From a virus: a stretch of DNA of 30,336 nt. Below are positions 15,410 to 25,204 of this stretch, piece after piece. Each line of letters begins with the position of its first letter. Position 1 is the first letter of the stretch. The notes beneath the pieces were generated by a model. That model ran no database searches. It was given only the letters and a program-made list of their open reading frames with translations, and was not told where the DNA came from. The position numbers were made by a program, and so were the translations under genes. The DNA lies in the IMG/VR virus record IMGVR_UViG_3300046460_000432, positions 1-30,336 of that record. One strand, given 5' to 3'.

Positions 15410-18400
15410 AGGCCAGCCACTGGAGCGCCACAAGACCGATCGCGTGATGACCATCGAAAGCTGGTTAGTGGCCAAGGTGCCGAGCTACCAGGTGCGCGAG
15501 TCGCCGCCGATCAGCATCGAGGTCAACGGGTTGTTCATTGATCCGGCGAACTGGTCCAAGGTTGAGTTCGGGCCAACTGACACGGTTCGGATTTATCCTG
15601 AGCCCAAAGGCACCGGCCTTGAGATTGCGGCCTGGGCCGTCGTTGCAGCAGTTGTTGCCGTCGGCGTGATCATGCTGACCCAGAAGCCGTTGGTGACGCC
15701 GAGCTCGGCAAACAACGCAACAGGGAAGGGCCTGGGGCTGGCGAAGACCACGGCCAACCAGGTGAAGTTGGGCGACGTCATTCGCGAGTGTGCTGGCGAA
15801 AACGAAATCTTTCCTGACTATTTGACTCCGACTCGCCGTTACTTCGGCGATGACCCCAAAGTGCAATGGGTCGAGATGCTGCTGTGTATTGGCGTGGGCG
15901 AGTTCGACATCCCGCCGGGGCAGGTCCGCATCGGTGGAACGCCGCTCGCATCCTTGGGGAGCACGGCCCGTTACGCTATTTACGGCCCGGGCCAGTCGGT
16001 CGCGGCCGAGGATGCGCATCTATGGTGGCACAACTCGGACGAGGTCGGCTCGACCGCTACAGGCAGCGCCGGGCTCACGCTCACCACCACCACCAATATT
16101 GACCAGCAGTTGGCTGCCGCAACCGTGCAGTTCAGTGAGTATGTGGTCTCTGTTCCGGTCTCGGCTGGATGGTTTCCAGTGGGCTGGAACTCCGGCTTGA
16201 TTGCGCGCATCGAGGTGCTTTACCCCTACGCCTTCACTGCGTCCCTCGACGGTAGCGCCACGGTCATCAGTGGCGAACACGTGGCAATGTTGGGCGCCTT
16301 TATCGGCATGAAAATCGAGATCGCCGGCGCCAATGCGGGTGACTATGTTGTGGCCAGCTACACGCCAGAAGATCCGGGAGTACCTGGTGTCACGGGTAGC
16401 GCTTCAGTGGCTACCGGTGACGCCGCGCCGTTGCGCTATGACTTTGATGTCACACCGCTGACCTTCACGATCGGGCTTGGCGCCAGTTCGTACACGCTCA
16501 CGCTGAACACCGCGACCACCAACTTGCCGGGGCTGGTATCGGCCATCAATGCGCAGTTGTCCGGCACCAATCTGATCGCAAGTGCCTCCGGCTCAGTGCT
16601 GCGCATATCGGAGAAGGTAGCGCCGTTTGGCGGTCAGCCCATCGTGTTGACTGGTTCGACGGCCACCCTGTTCGGAACTGCGCCAAGCCTCGTCACGGGC
16701 GTCCAAACAGTCGGGGCTACGCCGTACGTGCCCGCTCGCATGACCCTGGCCTATGACGGCGGGGCTCCGGCGATTGGCCTGCAAACCGGAACACTTTGGT
16801 CCTGTATCGGTTATCGCGACCTGCGGTACCGGATCAGTGCCGTGGCAGATGACGCCGAAGAGGAAGAGCACGGCCCGTCATCGATAACCGTGATACGTCT
16901 GACCGACGCCGGCGCCGAGGATTTGTTGTGGGACGGCTTTGACGACATCGAGAGCAATACCGCGCGAATTGTTCTGGATGGTTCGACGACCGAAGGTGAT
17001 TGGGCTGGTCCTATCGCGGCCTGTCCGCCGGGCGAGGCGGTACGCCGTATTGAATTGGATTTCTTCTTCCCTCAGGGCCTGGTCCGGTACACCGAACAGA
17101 ACGGCAACATCCGCTCGCACTGGGCGAAGGTCGAGGTCCAGTACCGTGACATTGCCACGGCGGGCGCTTGGACCAGTCACACCTTTACGTATGAGGCGAT
17201 GAGCCCGGATCAGCAGGGCTATACGGACTGGATCACCATTCCGACCTATATGCGCCCCGAGGTTCGGGTGCGGCGGATCGGCGAAGAGTCATCGGAAAAC
17301 TTCAAGTTCAACCGCGTGCAGTGGTATGGACTGCGCGCCCGCATCGACAAGGCGCCGACCCGGTACGAAGGCTGCACGGTGATGGCGCTCTACGTGCGTG
17401 GCGGCGACAAGCTCTCCGCGCAATCCCAGAGCCAGGTGTCGGTGGTTGCGACCCGCAAGCTTCCGGTGCTGGTGAATGGCGCCTGGAGTGAGCCAACGGC
17501 GACGCGCGACATCGCGCCGTGGGTCAACTACGTGATGATGTCAGCCGGCGGTACCGACGATGACATGGACACTGATGAGTTGGCTCGTTACGGCGCGCTC
17601 TGGTCATCCCGGGGCGACTACTTCGATTACAAGGTGGAGGACGACAGCACCGTCAAGGAGTGCTTGAACGATGCGCTGCTTGCGGGCTTCGCTGAGTTCA
17701 CGCTGGAGCGCGGCCGTGTCACCCCGGTCCGGGATGAGCCGCGCTCGGTCTTTGAACAGATGTACAGCCCGCAAAACATGACCACGGACCTGAAGCGTAA
17801 TTTCATGTTGCCGGCGCCGGATGATTACGACGGGGTCGAAGTGAAGTACGTCGACCAGGTTACTCGCGCCGAAGAAGTCGTCGACTGCAGCCTGCCGGGC
17901 GATGCCAAGCAAACGGTGCAGACGATCACCTTGAAGGGGGTGACCAGCCGCGACAAGGCTTGGCGTTATGGCCGCCGGCGCCGGCGCATGCAGGTGTACC
18001 AGAACAAGAGTTACAGCTGGAGCACCGAGCTTGACGCGCTGAATAGCGGCTATCTGAGCTACTGCGCGGTTGCTGACGACATACCAGGTTATGGGCAGAG
18101 CGCGATTCTCATGGGGCTGACTGCTGGCAATGGCCTAGTGCTGTTGGAAAGCTCCGAGCCTCTCACGTGGAAGGCTGGCGCCTCTCATGTGGTCGGCTTG
18201 CGCCGTCCTGACGGCACAGTCAGTGGTCCATGGCCTGCAACCCGGGTCGATGATTTCCGCCTGTCTGTTCCTTTGCTCGACTTCGAGCCGGATGTGTCTT
18301 GGGATGTTGAACCCCCGCACCTGCTCTTCGGCGAGACCACCCGTTGGTGCTATCCCGTGCTGGTCACCTCAATTCAACCGGGCGACTACTCGGCAGACGT

Positions 18401-18461
18401 CGAGGCCGTCAACTACGACGTCCGTGTTTACGCCGATGACGACAACTTTGCTCCAACTTAA
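15381..18461 (+). CDS. Tail tip / host specificity protein (J-like) with fused N-terminal membrane segment
   Basis: A 1026-residue central tip protein. The first 75 residues form a small beta-rich domain ([18 protein letters not shown]), then a hydrophobic segment at residues 80-100. This resembles the small tail assembly protein I of lambda fused to a J-type protein. The rest is beta-rich, with the J-family stretches around [17 protein letters not shown] (about 125-141) and a C-terminal region with [18 protein letters not shown] 15381 is the start that keeps the reading frame; the upstream ribosome site is weak (AGTGAG), so coupling to the overlapping peptidase gene is likely. It probably contacts the fibres encoded next. 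Confidence 0.85.
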   Translation: MIELYPSKLEGQPLERHKTDRVMTIESWLVAKVPSYQVRESPPISIEVNGLFIDPANWSKVEFGPTDTVRIYPEPKGTGLEIAAWAVVAAVVAVGVIMLTQKPLVTPSSANNATGKGLGLAKTTANQVKLGDVIRECAGENEIFPDYLTPTRRYFGDDPKVQWVEMLLCIGVGEFDIPPGQVRIGGTPLASLGSTARYAIYGPGQSVAAEDAHLWWHNSDEVGSTATGSAGLTLTTTTNIDQQLAAATVQFSEYVVSVPVSAGWFPVGWNSGLIARIEVLYPYAFTASLDGSATVISGEHVAMLGAFIGMKIEIAGANAGDYVVASYTPEDPGVPGVTGSASVATGDAAPLRYDFDVTPLTFTIGLGASSYTLTLNTATTNLPGLVSAINAQLSGTNLIASASGSVLRISEKVAPFGGQPIVLTGSTATLFGTAPSLVTGVQTVGATPYVPARMTLAYDGGAPAIGLQTGTLWSCIGYRDLRYRISAVADDAEEEEHGPSSITVIRLTDAGAEDLLWDGFDDIESNTARIVLDGSTTEGDWAGPIAACPPGEAVRRIELDFFFPQGLVRYTEQNGNIRSHWAKVEVQYRDIATAGAWTSHTFTYEAMSPDQQGYTDWITIPTYMRPEVRVRRIGEESSENFKFNRVQWYGLRARIDKAPTRYEGCTVMALYVRGGDKLSAQSQSQVSVVATRKLPVLVNGAWSEPTATRDIAPWVNYVMMSAGGTDDDMDTDELARYGALWSSRGDYFDYKVEDDSTVKECLNDALLAGFAEFTLERGRVTPVRDEPRSVFEQMYSPQNMTTDLKRNFMLPAPDDYDGVEVKYVDQVTRAEEVVDCSLPGDAKQTVQTITLKGVTSRDKAWRYGRRRRRMQVYQNKSYSWSTELDALNSGYLSYCAVADDIPGYGQSAILMGLTAGNGLVLLESSEPLTWKAGASHVVGLRRPDGTVSGPWPATRVDDFRLSVPLLDFEPDVSWDVEPPHLLFGETTRWCYPVLVTSIQPGDYSADVEAVNYDVRVYADDDNFAPT

Positions 18462-18472
18462 AGGAACGCGGA

Positions 18473-19015
18473 ATGCTTGCATATCCCGAAGGATTACCGC
18501 TGCCATTGAGGGAGGGGTACGGCTTTCAATCCGTCAGCCCTATGGTTCGAACGGAGCTTAAAAGCGGTCGAGCCCGGCAGCGGCGACGATTTACCAGCGC
18601 GCCTACTGTGGCCTCTGTTTCCTGGATTTTTAGTGATGCTGAAGCACAGCTCTTCGAGGCGTGGTTTGAGGAAGTGCTCGTTTCCGGTATCTCGTGGTTT
18701 GAGTGTCCCTTAAAGACGCCAATGGGCCTGGAAAAGTATCAGGCCAGGTTCACTGATATCTACAGCGGCCCGCTGCTTTTTGGTGTGAGTCACTGGCGAT
18801 TCACCGCCGATCTCGAACTGCTCAAACGTCCGATTCTAGAGCCTGGCTGGGTCTCAGTTGCACCTGAATACATTCTCCAGTCAGGCCTCTTTGACAGAGC
18901 CATAAACCAGTCATGGCCCGGATTTAAAGAAGATGCATCTGAGATTGTGTTTGCAAACGACGAACTTCGAGAAAACATGAAGGCGTGGCACTTACGCCTA
19001 GGGCCCCAAGAATGA
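18473..19015 (+). CDS. Minor tail protein linking tip and fibre genes
   Basis: A 180-residue protein starting MLAYPEGLPLPLREGYGF with a conserved-looking core: RRRFTSAPT, then DAEAQLFEAWFEEVL, WFECPLKTPMG and HWRFTADLELLKRP (about residues 35-122). This pattern is common for a small protein between J-like and fibre genes in Pseudomonas phages. Its role is probably structural at the baseplate or fibre attachment point. AAGGAACG upstream serves as ribosome site. Its TGA overlaps the ATG of the fibre gene. Confidence 0.75.
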   Translation: MLAYPEGLPLPLREGYGFQSVSPMVRTELKSGRARQRRRFTSAPTVASVSWIFSDAEAQLFEAWFEEVLVSGISWFECPLKTPMGLEKYQARFTDIYSGPLLFGVSHWRFTADLELLKRPILEPGWVSVAPEYILQSGLFDRAINQSWPGFKEDASEIVFANDELRENMKAWHLRLGPQE

Positions 19016-21633
19016 CTACATATGCTACTGGCAACCCTCTTGGTTCGATGCATCCAAAGGATATTAAGGACAATGCTCAGAACCTTGATTTTTTTCTAAA
19101 CGGAAAGGATCAGGGATATCCGGATCGGTTCTTTCTCTATCGCATCAGCTACAAAGGGATGGAGACCCAGTTCAAGGAGGCGCAGTCTCTAAGGGATGAA
19201 ACCTTCAAGTACGCGATACGGAACAGCGGCTTCAAGTTGCTCGGCGAGTACGTTGCGGGTGTCACCCTCACGACCTACAACCAGGTGGTGAGGTATCAGG
19301 GCGAGCTGTACGGATTGGCCACGGCGACAGAAACCCCCTACACGCTGACCGGCGCCTGGCCGGCCGACTCGGTCAACTTGGTATCGCGCGGCGATGCAGC
19401 CCTTCGTCAGGAACTGAACACCCTCGGCACAAGAATGGTCCCGCACAACAGCGGCCAGCCTAGTGCTGTGAACCAAACTGCGCACAAAAAATTGTCCGAA
19501 ATCGGCAGTACGCCCGGTGATTTCGGGGCCAAGGGTGACGACGTTGCTAACGACACCTCCAGCTACATGAACGCCGAGGCCGATTCCGACATTGTGCGGC
19601 TGCCTGAGGGCAAGGTGTTCGCGCTTGAGGCGGGTTACATTCCTTCGAAGATGGTTGCTGGCGGCGGTAAGGTGAGAATCGGGACAACGGTTTTCACGGG
19701 TCCTGAGTTGCTGTATGACCTGTTCCGCACAAGCCTCTATTGCACCCCAGAGTCCTACACCGACGAGATTGGTTTTCCGGGCGGGACATTAGGCAACCTC
19801 ACGGTGATGATCAGCCCAGGCGGAAAGAAGACCGGCAACCTGAACCGCTGTACCTTTTTTGGTACTCAAGGGCCGAGGCAAGCAATTAACCTTGATCGCT
19901 GCGACGGAATCGGCAACGGAACGTTGATGTTCACAAAGTATGCTGAGCGATCTACTGCTGTTGGTACCATCGCGCTCCAGTATCTTGGCTGTTCTGATCC
20001 GGGTGCCAACAATCACGGATGGTGGGGTAATGCTGGTGGCTTTACACCAGGTCAGCCAGGCTGGGATTACCAAGGAATGGAGACGCGAAACCCAGGGATC
20101 GGCGCCAAAATCGCCGCCTTCAATGGTTACGCCACGCAGGCGACGGATGTAGGTCGCAGTGTTGGTGTTGGTCGCAATGCATTCAACGGTACGGTGGTGG
20201 CGCGAGGCTCCTTGGCGGCCGGATATCGGGCGGGCGCTGGCTGCTTTGCGGTGGAGAACCTAACCTGTTTGGGCTCTGATGCATTTCGTGATGGAGTGTT
20301 CCAGTTCAATTCGATTGCCTCAGGCACCTTTGCTGGCGCTCGCTGGCAGGAAGGGGAGCGGAACACGCTAAATGGGTACAACACGGCGGCAAACACCATT
20401 CGCGGTTCAGGCAATACTCTGTACGGTGCGTTCGCCGGGTATGACTATTCCGATCTGAATGGCGTGATCCTAATCGGCACCGGTGCGGGCAATGTGATCG
20501 GCGGCACTTCACTGACCAACGTGCTGGCAATTGGTCCAGACGGCTTTGCCCCGCTGATCTCTGGGAGGCTGGGTGGTTATGCAGCGGGCATCAATATCAT
20601 GCCGGCGGACATCAAAGGCACGTTCCACATAAAGACGGCGACATACGGTGCCGATCTTCCAGCGCATTCGTCGGCGGATGATCTTATCATTGAAAATGGC
20701 GTTGGTTGCGGTATCACGATTCGCAGCAGTGCGACCGGTGCTTCCAATCTGTTGTTTGCCGATCCTGAGTCGGCCAATGTCGGTGGCGTTGTTTATAGCC
20801 ACACTACCGATACGCTGACGCTTCGAGTGGCGGACAATGATCGTTGGCGTGTAAACAGCACGTCATTTGCCCCATCTGCGGACAATGTCTATTCGCTGGG
20901 TGAGGCGTCTTTCAGGCCTTCTCAGTTGTTTGCCGCTACCAGCACGATTGGTCTGTCTGACGCACGCTTGAAAAAACTGCGCGGCGAGCTGACCACGCAA
21001 GAGCTCGCGGCCTGGGCGCGCGTGCGCCAGGTAATCTTTCGATTCAAGGATGCGGTCGAGGTTAAAGGCAACGAAGCGCGCTTGCATGCGGGTCATATAG
21101 CCCAACAAGTACAGGAGTCGTTTGGGGCGGAAGGGTTGGACGCTTCGAAATATGCGCTCTGGTGCGAAGACGAGGTGGTCGTGAAAGTGGTGCGTAGCCG
21201 CATCGCTACTCGTCAAAAACTGGTCGAGGTCGAAAAATCGTTCAGTGAAATTCAGATCGTCAACGGTGTACCGACGCAAATTAACTCGGTCAAAACTGTA
21301 TTCGAACCGTTGTTTGAACATCTGCAGGTGGTCGATGAACAGGGCTTTCCTCTGGCGCGAAGGGTCCCAGTTGACATCAACCCGCAAGAGGTTGGCCCCG
21401 GCGGCTATGCCGAACATCCAACTGGCGAAACGGTGATGGTCGAACAGCCAGTAACGCACGCTGTGCCCGTCATGGAGGAGTTTGAGGAGGACTACGAGGA
21501 GTTGGAGCCATCTGGTACGGTGCTTGGGTTGCGATATGAGCAGTGCCTCGTTTTTGAAACTGCTTACCTACGCTCCCTTTGCGCTGCATTCGAAGAACGA
21601 ATCAGCGCACTCGAGGGTGCCGAAAATAGCTAA
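19012..21633 (+). CDS. Tail fibre with C-terminal S74 intramolecular chaperone
   Basis: An 873-residue trimeric fibre. The N-terminus (GNPLGSMHPKDIKDNAQNLD, then YKGMETQF) is a virion-anchoring domain shared by many Pseudomonas fibre proteins. The middle is beta-structured, with YadA-head-like GxG/NxA repeats at about residues 370-520. The C-terminus carries a peptidase S74 chaperone that folds the trimer and cleaves itself off: LSDARLKK holds Ser649 and Lys654, the spacing of the endosialidase Ser/Lys pair. Cleavage before Ser649 would leave a mature fibre of about 648 residues. ATG 19012 overlaps the previous stop. Two terminators follow it. Confidence 0.9.
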   Translation: MTTYATGNPLGSMHPKDIKDNAQNLDFFLNGKDQGYPDRFFLYRISYKGMETQFKEAQSLRDETFKYAIRNSGFKLLGEYVAGVTLTTYNQVVRYQGELYGLATATETPYTLTGAWPADSVNLVSRGDAALRQELNTLGTRMVPHNSGQPSAVNQTAHKKLSEIGSTPGDFGAKGDDVANDTSSYMNAEADSDIVRLPEGKVFALEAGYIPSKMVAGGGKVRIGTTVFTGPELLYDLFRTSLYCTPESYTDEIGFPGGTLGNLTVMISPGGKKTGNLNRCTFFGTQGPRQAINLDRCDGIGNGTLMFTKYAERSTAVGTIALQYLGCSDPGANNHGWWGNAGGFTPGQPGWDYQGMETRNPGIGAKIAAFNGYATQATDVGRSVGVGRNAFNGTVVARGSLAAGYRAGAGCFAVENLTCLGSDAFRDGVFQFNSIASGTFAGARWQEGERNTLNGYNTAANTIRGSGNTLYGAFAGYDYSDLNGVILIGTGAGNVIGGTSLTNVLAIGPDGFAPLISGRLGGYAAGINIMPADIKGTFHIKTATYGADLPAHSSADDLIIENGVGCGITIRSSATGASNLLFADPESANVGGVVYSHTTDTLTLRVADNDRWRVNSTSFAPSADNVYSLGEASFRPSQLFAATSTIGLSDARLKKLRGELTTQELAAWARVRQVIFRFKDAVEVKGNEARLHAGHIAQQVQESFGAEGLDASKYALWCEDEVVVKVVRSRIATRQKLVEVEKSFSEIQIVNGVPTQINSVKTVFEPLFEHLQVVDEQGFPLARRVPVDINPQEVGPGGYAEHPTGETVMVEQPVTHAVPVMEEFEEDYEELEPSGTVLGLRYEQCLVFETAYLRSLCAAFEERISALEGAENS

Positions 21634-21666
21634 CGCATAATTTGCAATAACTGACTGACTCCGCGG

Positions 21667-21686
21667 CCGCTTCGAGCGGTTTTTTT
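21667..21686 (+). terminator. Intrinsic terminator after the S74 fibre gene
   Basis: CCGCT / AGCGG stem (21667-21671 with 2175-21679 in order along the strand, i.e. 21675-21679), loop TCG, then a run of seven T. Confidence 0.65.
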
Positions 21687-21702
21687 GTGACCAGTGTTTA
21701 TT

Positions 21703-21728
21703 GCCCGCCATCGTGCGGGCGTTTTTTT
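21703..21728 (+). terminator. Second, tandem intrinsic terminator
   Basis: GCCCGC / GCGGGC stem (21703-21708 with 21715-21720), loop CATCGT, then G and seven T. It lies 31 bp before the next gene, so the esterase fibre gene is insulated from the S74 fibre gene by two terminators. Confidence 0.75.
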
Positions 21729-21758
21729 GCGCGATTATTTAAAGTATTTGGAGCAAAT

Positions 21759-23693
21759 ATGACTGTAGCGTCTGAACTTGCGAGACTTACAGAGACCATC
21801 GATTCGGCCAATGAGCTTTTTTTATCTGATCAGATAAAGATGATGGATGTGGGTGACGGCGTGCAGCGCCCAACGAATGCAAAGGTGCTCGCTGATCTGG
21901 CAACGCAGATGTCAGGGGCGTTGATATACACATCGGCGTCCCTTGGCCTTGCTGGAACTGTCGCTGATGGATACTTCAGCGTGCTTTCCCCGGCGGCTGA
22001 TGAGTACTTGATCCTATACAAGAACAGCGGCGGCACAGCTGTTGAAGTCAAGCGGTATCCCGCACAGTCTTTGGTCTCATCCATATCGCAAATCCTGGAA
22101 AATATCGCGCCGACAGCACAATACCCAAGTCTCGACTTGGACTGGCCTTTCGTAATCGAGGATGCAAACGGATACCCGTTGCTCGGCGTAAAGGCGGAGG
22201 GTGTGGTGCATGCTGTGCTGGATGCAATGCCTGGCCTGCCGACAATCAGTGACTACGCCTGGGCGATTACAGACGTAAACGACGTCGTGATGATTGGCGT
22301 CACCTGGGATGGCCAGGTTGTTCTGTACGGCCAGGACTCGGTCGCGGTGTCGGCGTATGCGGACGGCCCGCCGGGTGCCCAGGACATTTTCGTTCTGATC
22401 AACAACATCCCGTATCAGATTACATCAAGGGGGGATAACTTCTCGCCGGTGGCAGCCTCGGGTCGTGTCCGGTACATCCAGCGTAAAGGGCTGGTGACGT
22501 CGGTTGTTCAGGATCTTCCGTTGGAGGGCTCTATTGCGCCGTTCGTGACCAAAATTCTGCATATCCTCGCTAGCGGTCAGTCTTTGGCGGTTGGTGGCGG
22601 CTCGGTAGCGATCACCATGCAGCCTCCCGTTGCAAATCGGATGTTGACTCTGCAGAGCGGTGTGCGCCTAACCAATCAAAACGACACCCTGACCAATGAA
22701 ATGGTAGTGCCGTTCAAGCCGCTGGTGTCCAACCAGATGGAGGCACCGGTAACCCAGCTCACTGCACAACTCGGGCGCATTCGGGCGCTGCCGGACAACG
22801 TCGGCACGCTGTCCAGTGTGCACGGACGCACCGGCTATCCAATCGCCTCGCTGTCGAAGGGTTCGGTCTACTACGCCAATAGCATCACGGCGGTAACCTC
22901 GGCCAAGGCCGAATGCACTCGGCTGGGGTATGGGTACGAAGTGCCATTTATGGACTGGATTCAGGGCGAGAACGATCGTTCGGCGGTGGCCGGTTATTAC
23001 GCCGGGCAACTGCTGCAGCTGCAGTTGGACTACAACACCGATATCAAGGCGGCGGCTGGCCAGAGCAAAAACGTCAAGATCCTGCTCGATCAAATCAGCA
23101 ACTGGACGGCATATAACCTAGTCAGCAGCAACGTCCCGCTGGAGCAGATCCAAGTGGCTCTGGACTATCCAGAGAAGTTCGTTTGCGCCGGGCCGAAATA
23201 CTGGCTGCAAACGAATGCCGAGGATGGGCAGCACCTGTCGGGCGAGAACTACACGCGCCTCGCCGCCATGCACGCCCGGCCAGCAGAGGCGTTGATCAAT
23301 GGCTACAGCTGGTTCCCGACGCACGCACGCTCCGCCGTTCGCACTGGGAACAAGGTGGCGGTGAAATTCCATTGCCCGGTCTTCCCGTTGGTCATCGACA
23401 CCGCGCTCGTTAGCGACCCCGGCAATCTCGGGCTGCGCTGGATCGACGACTCGAACAGCGCCGCGATTACCGCCGTGCGGCTATCAAGCTTCGACACCCT
23501 GGAAGTCACGCTTTCGGCCATCCCGAGCGGCGCCAATCCGAAAATCGGCATTGCGGACATTGGCACGGCCGGTGCGTACGGCGGCCCAATCACCGGTCCG
23601 CGCGCGTGCATTCGGGACAGTCAACAGGATCTCGATACCTACGGTGGCCACGTCTACAACTGGGCCTGCCATCAACAAATTCAAGTCGTATAA
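21759..23693 (+). CDS. Tail fibre/spike with SGNH-type acetylesterase domain
   Basis: A 644-residue protein with a fibre-like N-terminal region (about residues 1-265: helical start, then beta-rich repeats) and an SGNH hydrolase domain (about 270-525). The motifs are in order: ASGQSLAVG (Ser275, block I), WIQGEND (residues 400-406, the oxyanion/Glu-Asn block seen in sialate O-acetylesterase relatives) and DGQHLSGENY (Asp489, His492, block V). The family removes acetyl or other acyl esters from sugars, so the likely role is deacetylation of a surface polysaccharide during adsorption. The C-terminus (about 535-644) is a small beta domain. ATG 21759 with TTGGAG upstream is the start. The substrate cannot be read from sequence. 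Confidence 0.82.
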   Translation: MTVASELARLTETIDSANELFLSDQIKMMDVGDGVQRPTNAKVLADLATQMSGALIYTSASLGLAGTVADGYFSVLSPAADEYLILYKNSGGTAVEVKRYPAQSLVSSISQILENIAPTAQYPSLDLDWPFVIEDANGYPLLGVKAEGVVHAVLDAMPGLPTISDYAWAITDVNDVVMIGVTWDGQVVLYGQDSVAVSAYADGPPGAQDIFVLINNIPYQITSRGDNFSPVAASGRVRYIQRKGLVTSVVQDLPLEGSIAPFVTKILHILASGQSLAVGGGSVAITMQPPVANRMLTLQSGVRLTNQNDTLTNEMVVPFKPLVSNQMEAPVTQLTAQLGRIRALPDNVGTLSSVHGRTGYPIASLSKGSVYYANSITAVTSAKAECTRLGYGYEVPFMDWIQGENDRSAVAGYYAGQLLQLQLDYNTDIKAAAGQSKNVKILLDQISNWTAYNLVSSNVPLEQIQVALDYPEKFVCAGPKYWLQTNAEDGQHLSGENYTRLAAMHARPAEALINGYSWFPTHARSAVRTGNKVAVKFHCPVFPLVIDTALVSDPGNLGLRWIDDSNSAAITAVRLSSFDTLEVTLSAIPSGANPKIGIADIGTAGAYGGPITGPRACIRDSQQDLDTYGGHVYNWACHQQIQVV

Positions 23694-23704
23694 GGAATAC
23701 ATCT

Positions 23705-24511
23705 ATGACCGGACTTCGCATCGTGCTGAACACCGTGGACTCCAAAGCACCAGCCTCGGCACCGAAGGTGGCCATGAACGCGCCTGACTCGGTGGCGGCC
23801 AAGATTGCCGCGATCAAGCATTCCGTTTCGGCGCGCTCCCTCAAGTCGGTTACCGGAGGCGGGGTTTCTGGCCGCTGCCGGGTGACCGGAAAAGCGCTCA
23901 CCATGAAGGGGGTTAACCAGGCGAACCTGCAGATTTTTGATGTGATGGGCCGCCGAGCTCTTGGGCTCAGCCCTGTAGGTTATGCAGGTCTTGCCTTGCC
24001 GGTCGACAGCCTCACGTCGTCGTACACCTTCGTGACAGCCATCTACTTGGATGCCGCTGATTATGCGGCCGCCCTTACTTTGAACTTCCTCTCGGGCTTC
24101 GATGCGGCTGATACTTATCAGAACATGCTGTTGCGGTACTACGGCAGCATTCACGGAAGCAGTCCAAATGCGTTGCGAACTTCGGTATTCGGCAACGGCG
24201 CTGCAGCAACGGTGTCCACCATCACGCCAGGTTGGCACGTCGTAACGGTCGATTACAATAATTCGACCAGAACTCTTTCCTTGTCTTTGGACCAAGTGAC
24301 CACGTTTGCTACGGCGACAATGGCTGCTAGCCTGGCGCCTGCTGCGGGTGCTTATGTGGAAATCGGCTACCACCTTGGAGCAGAGGGCTTGAAGGGGTCC
24401 AAGATGGGTGACCTTTACACCTTCAGCACTTCATTGCGTGGCACCGAGCTTGGGCAAGTTCAGCTGGCGGATCTGGTCGCTTCGCTTAAAATTTATTACG
24501 GAGTCAGTTGA
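23705..24511 (+). CDS. LamG/concanavalin-like fibre-associated protein
   Basis: A 268-residue protein. The first 60 residues are Ala/Ser/Lys-rich; the rest is beta-rich with lectin-like (LamG/ConA sandwich) signatures such as SSYTFVTAIYLD, then GWHVVTVDYNNSTRTLSLSLDQ and YVEIGYHLGAEGLKGSKMGDLYTFS. The GW-xVxVxYN pattern followed by a MGDLYxFS strand is typical of LamG_3-like domains in phage fibres that bind glycans. ATG 23705 (AAGGAA upstream) follows the esterase gene by 11 bp, so the two are probably co-expressed and act on the same receptor. No signal peptide. Confidence 0.72.
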   Translation: MTGLRIVLNTVDSKAPASAPKVAMNAPDSVAAKIAAIKHSVSARSLKSVTGGGVSGRCRVTGKALTMKGVNQANLQIFDVMGRRALGLSPVGYAGLALPVDSLTSSYTFVTAIYLDAADYAAALTLNFLSGFDAADTYQNMLLRYYGSIHGSSPNALRTSVFGNGAAATVSTITPGWHVVTVDYNNSTRTLSLSLDQVTTFATATMAASLAPAAGAYVEIGYHLGAEGLKGSKMGDLYTFSTSLRGTELGQVQLADLVASLKIYYGVS

Positions 24512-24760
24512 GACGGCGAGCATTTTGACGCCCCCGTTTAGATGCTCATGCGAGGGCTTTTGACTTGCCCCGCTCCCAGGTGTAAAAAATTTACTCTTTA
24601 TCGGCTTCGTTGCCTGATGCTGTGAGGTGGTCTCCCCGGTTGCCCAGGATGCTTTCTCCATTTCTTCCTGGATGAGCTCTCTGAAGCGCTGTTCTTGCTC
24701 TGCAGTGAAAACGGACTCCGACAAGCCAATATTTACGGTGTTTCCTTCATTCTCTTGCAT
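24431..24760 (-). CDS. Hypothetical protein, reverse strand, after the fibre genes
   Basis: A 109-residue ORF beginning MQENEGNTVNIGLSESV, with a helix FTAEQEQRFRELIQEEMEK (about residues 18-36), followed by a Lys/Thr/Ser-rich, probably disordered C-terminus. The start at 24760 has AAGAAGGA 5-7 bp upstream, which supports translation. The last 27 codons overlap the end of the LamG gene on the other strand. Its direction is opposite to the late operon, as expected of a gene expressed in the lysogen. No known family was recognised; the N-terminal half looks more convincing than the tail. Confidence 0.5.
   Translation of the reverse strand: MQENEGNTVNIGLSESVFTAEQEQRFRELIQEEMEKASWATGETTSQHQATKPIKSKFFTPGSGASQKPSHEHLNGGVKMLAVSTDSVINFKRSDQIRQLNLPKLGATQ
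24530..24561 (+). terminator. Possible terminator of the fibre operon
   Basis: GCCCCCG / CGAGGGC (24530-24536 with 24551-24557, one mismatch), 14-nt loop, then TTTT. Imperfect; it lies inside the reverse-strand ORF described next. Confidence 0.3.
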
Positions 24761-25204
24761 CTTTTTCCTTCTTACTCTCATCAACACGTCACGCGCGGCG
24801 AAAGCCGCATTGATCTCGCGCGGCCTCGCTGAGATGTCGCGGTTCGTGGTAACGCATGAGGTGGCTCAGCAACCGCCAGCGGCCTCGCGGGCTAGGTAAC
24901 CTCGTGTTGATTGCGATAAGCCATCAGTCACAAATCTGCGGCTTGACATCAGCATTTGATGAATTTTCACAAATGCAACCGTCTCACTACTTGGTCAAAG
25001 GAGCCCTATGTGGCTCAATAATTGCTCGAAAAATTTGACGGGCGCATGCCATTCGTTGATGCTACGGCCGGTAAAAAAATGGCCGCCGCGCTGTGCAGAC
25101 CGCAATGAGACAGTTCATGAACCGTCGAATTACAACCGAATAGGTGCCGAAGCGCCGCACGTTATGCATAGAACGAACACATATCTATCCAAATGGGAGC
25201 ATTC
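24761..25204. other. Intergenic stretch before the LicD-like gene
   Basis: 444 bp without a convincing gene. It has a GCGGC-GAAA-GCCGC hairpin at 24795-24808, a TTGACA hexamer at 24943-24948 without a good -10 partner, and AAAGGAGCCCT before ATG 25008. That ATG opens a 76-codon ORF of odd composition (many Trp, His, Arg, Pro), overlapping the LicD gene out of frame. It may be the degraded remains of earlier accessory genes and probably holds the promoter of the LicD operon. Confidence 0.4.

Noticed and set aside
23681-24373. Reverse-strand ORF of 230 codons opposite the LamG gene
   Set aside because: No domain, many Arg/His residues typical of antisense frames of GC-rich genes, and the forward gene is well supported.
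24627-24899. Forward ORF of 90 codons opposite the reverse hypothetical gene
   Set aside because: The reverse gene has a better ribosome site and more protein-like N-terminus; this frame is Ser-rich and looks like its shadow.
24943-24971. TTGACA at 24943 as promoter for the LicD operon
   Set aside because: No acceptable -10 hexamer at 16-18 bp; position is also about 260 bp from the gene.
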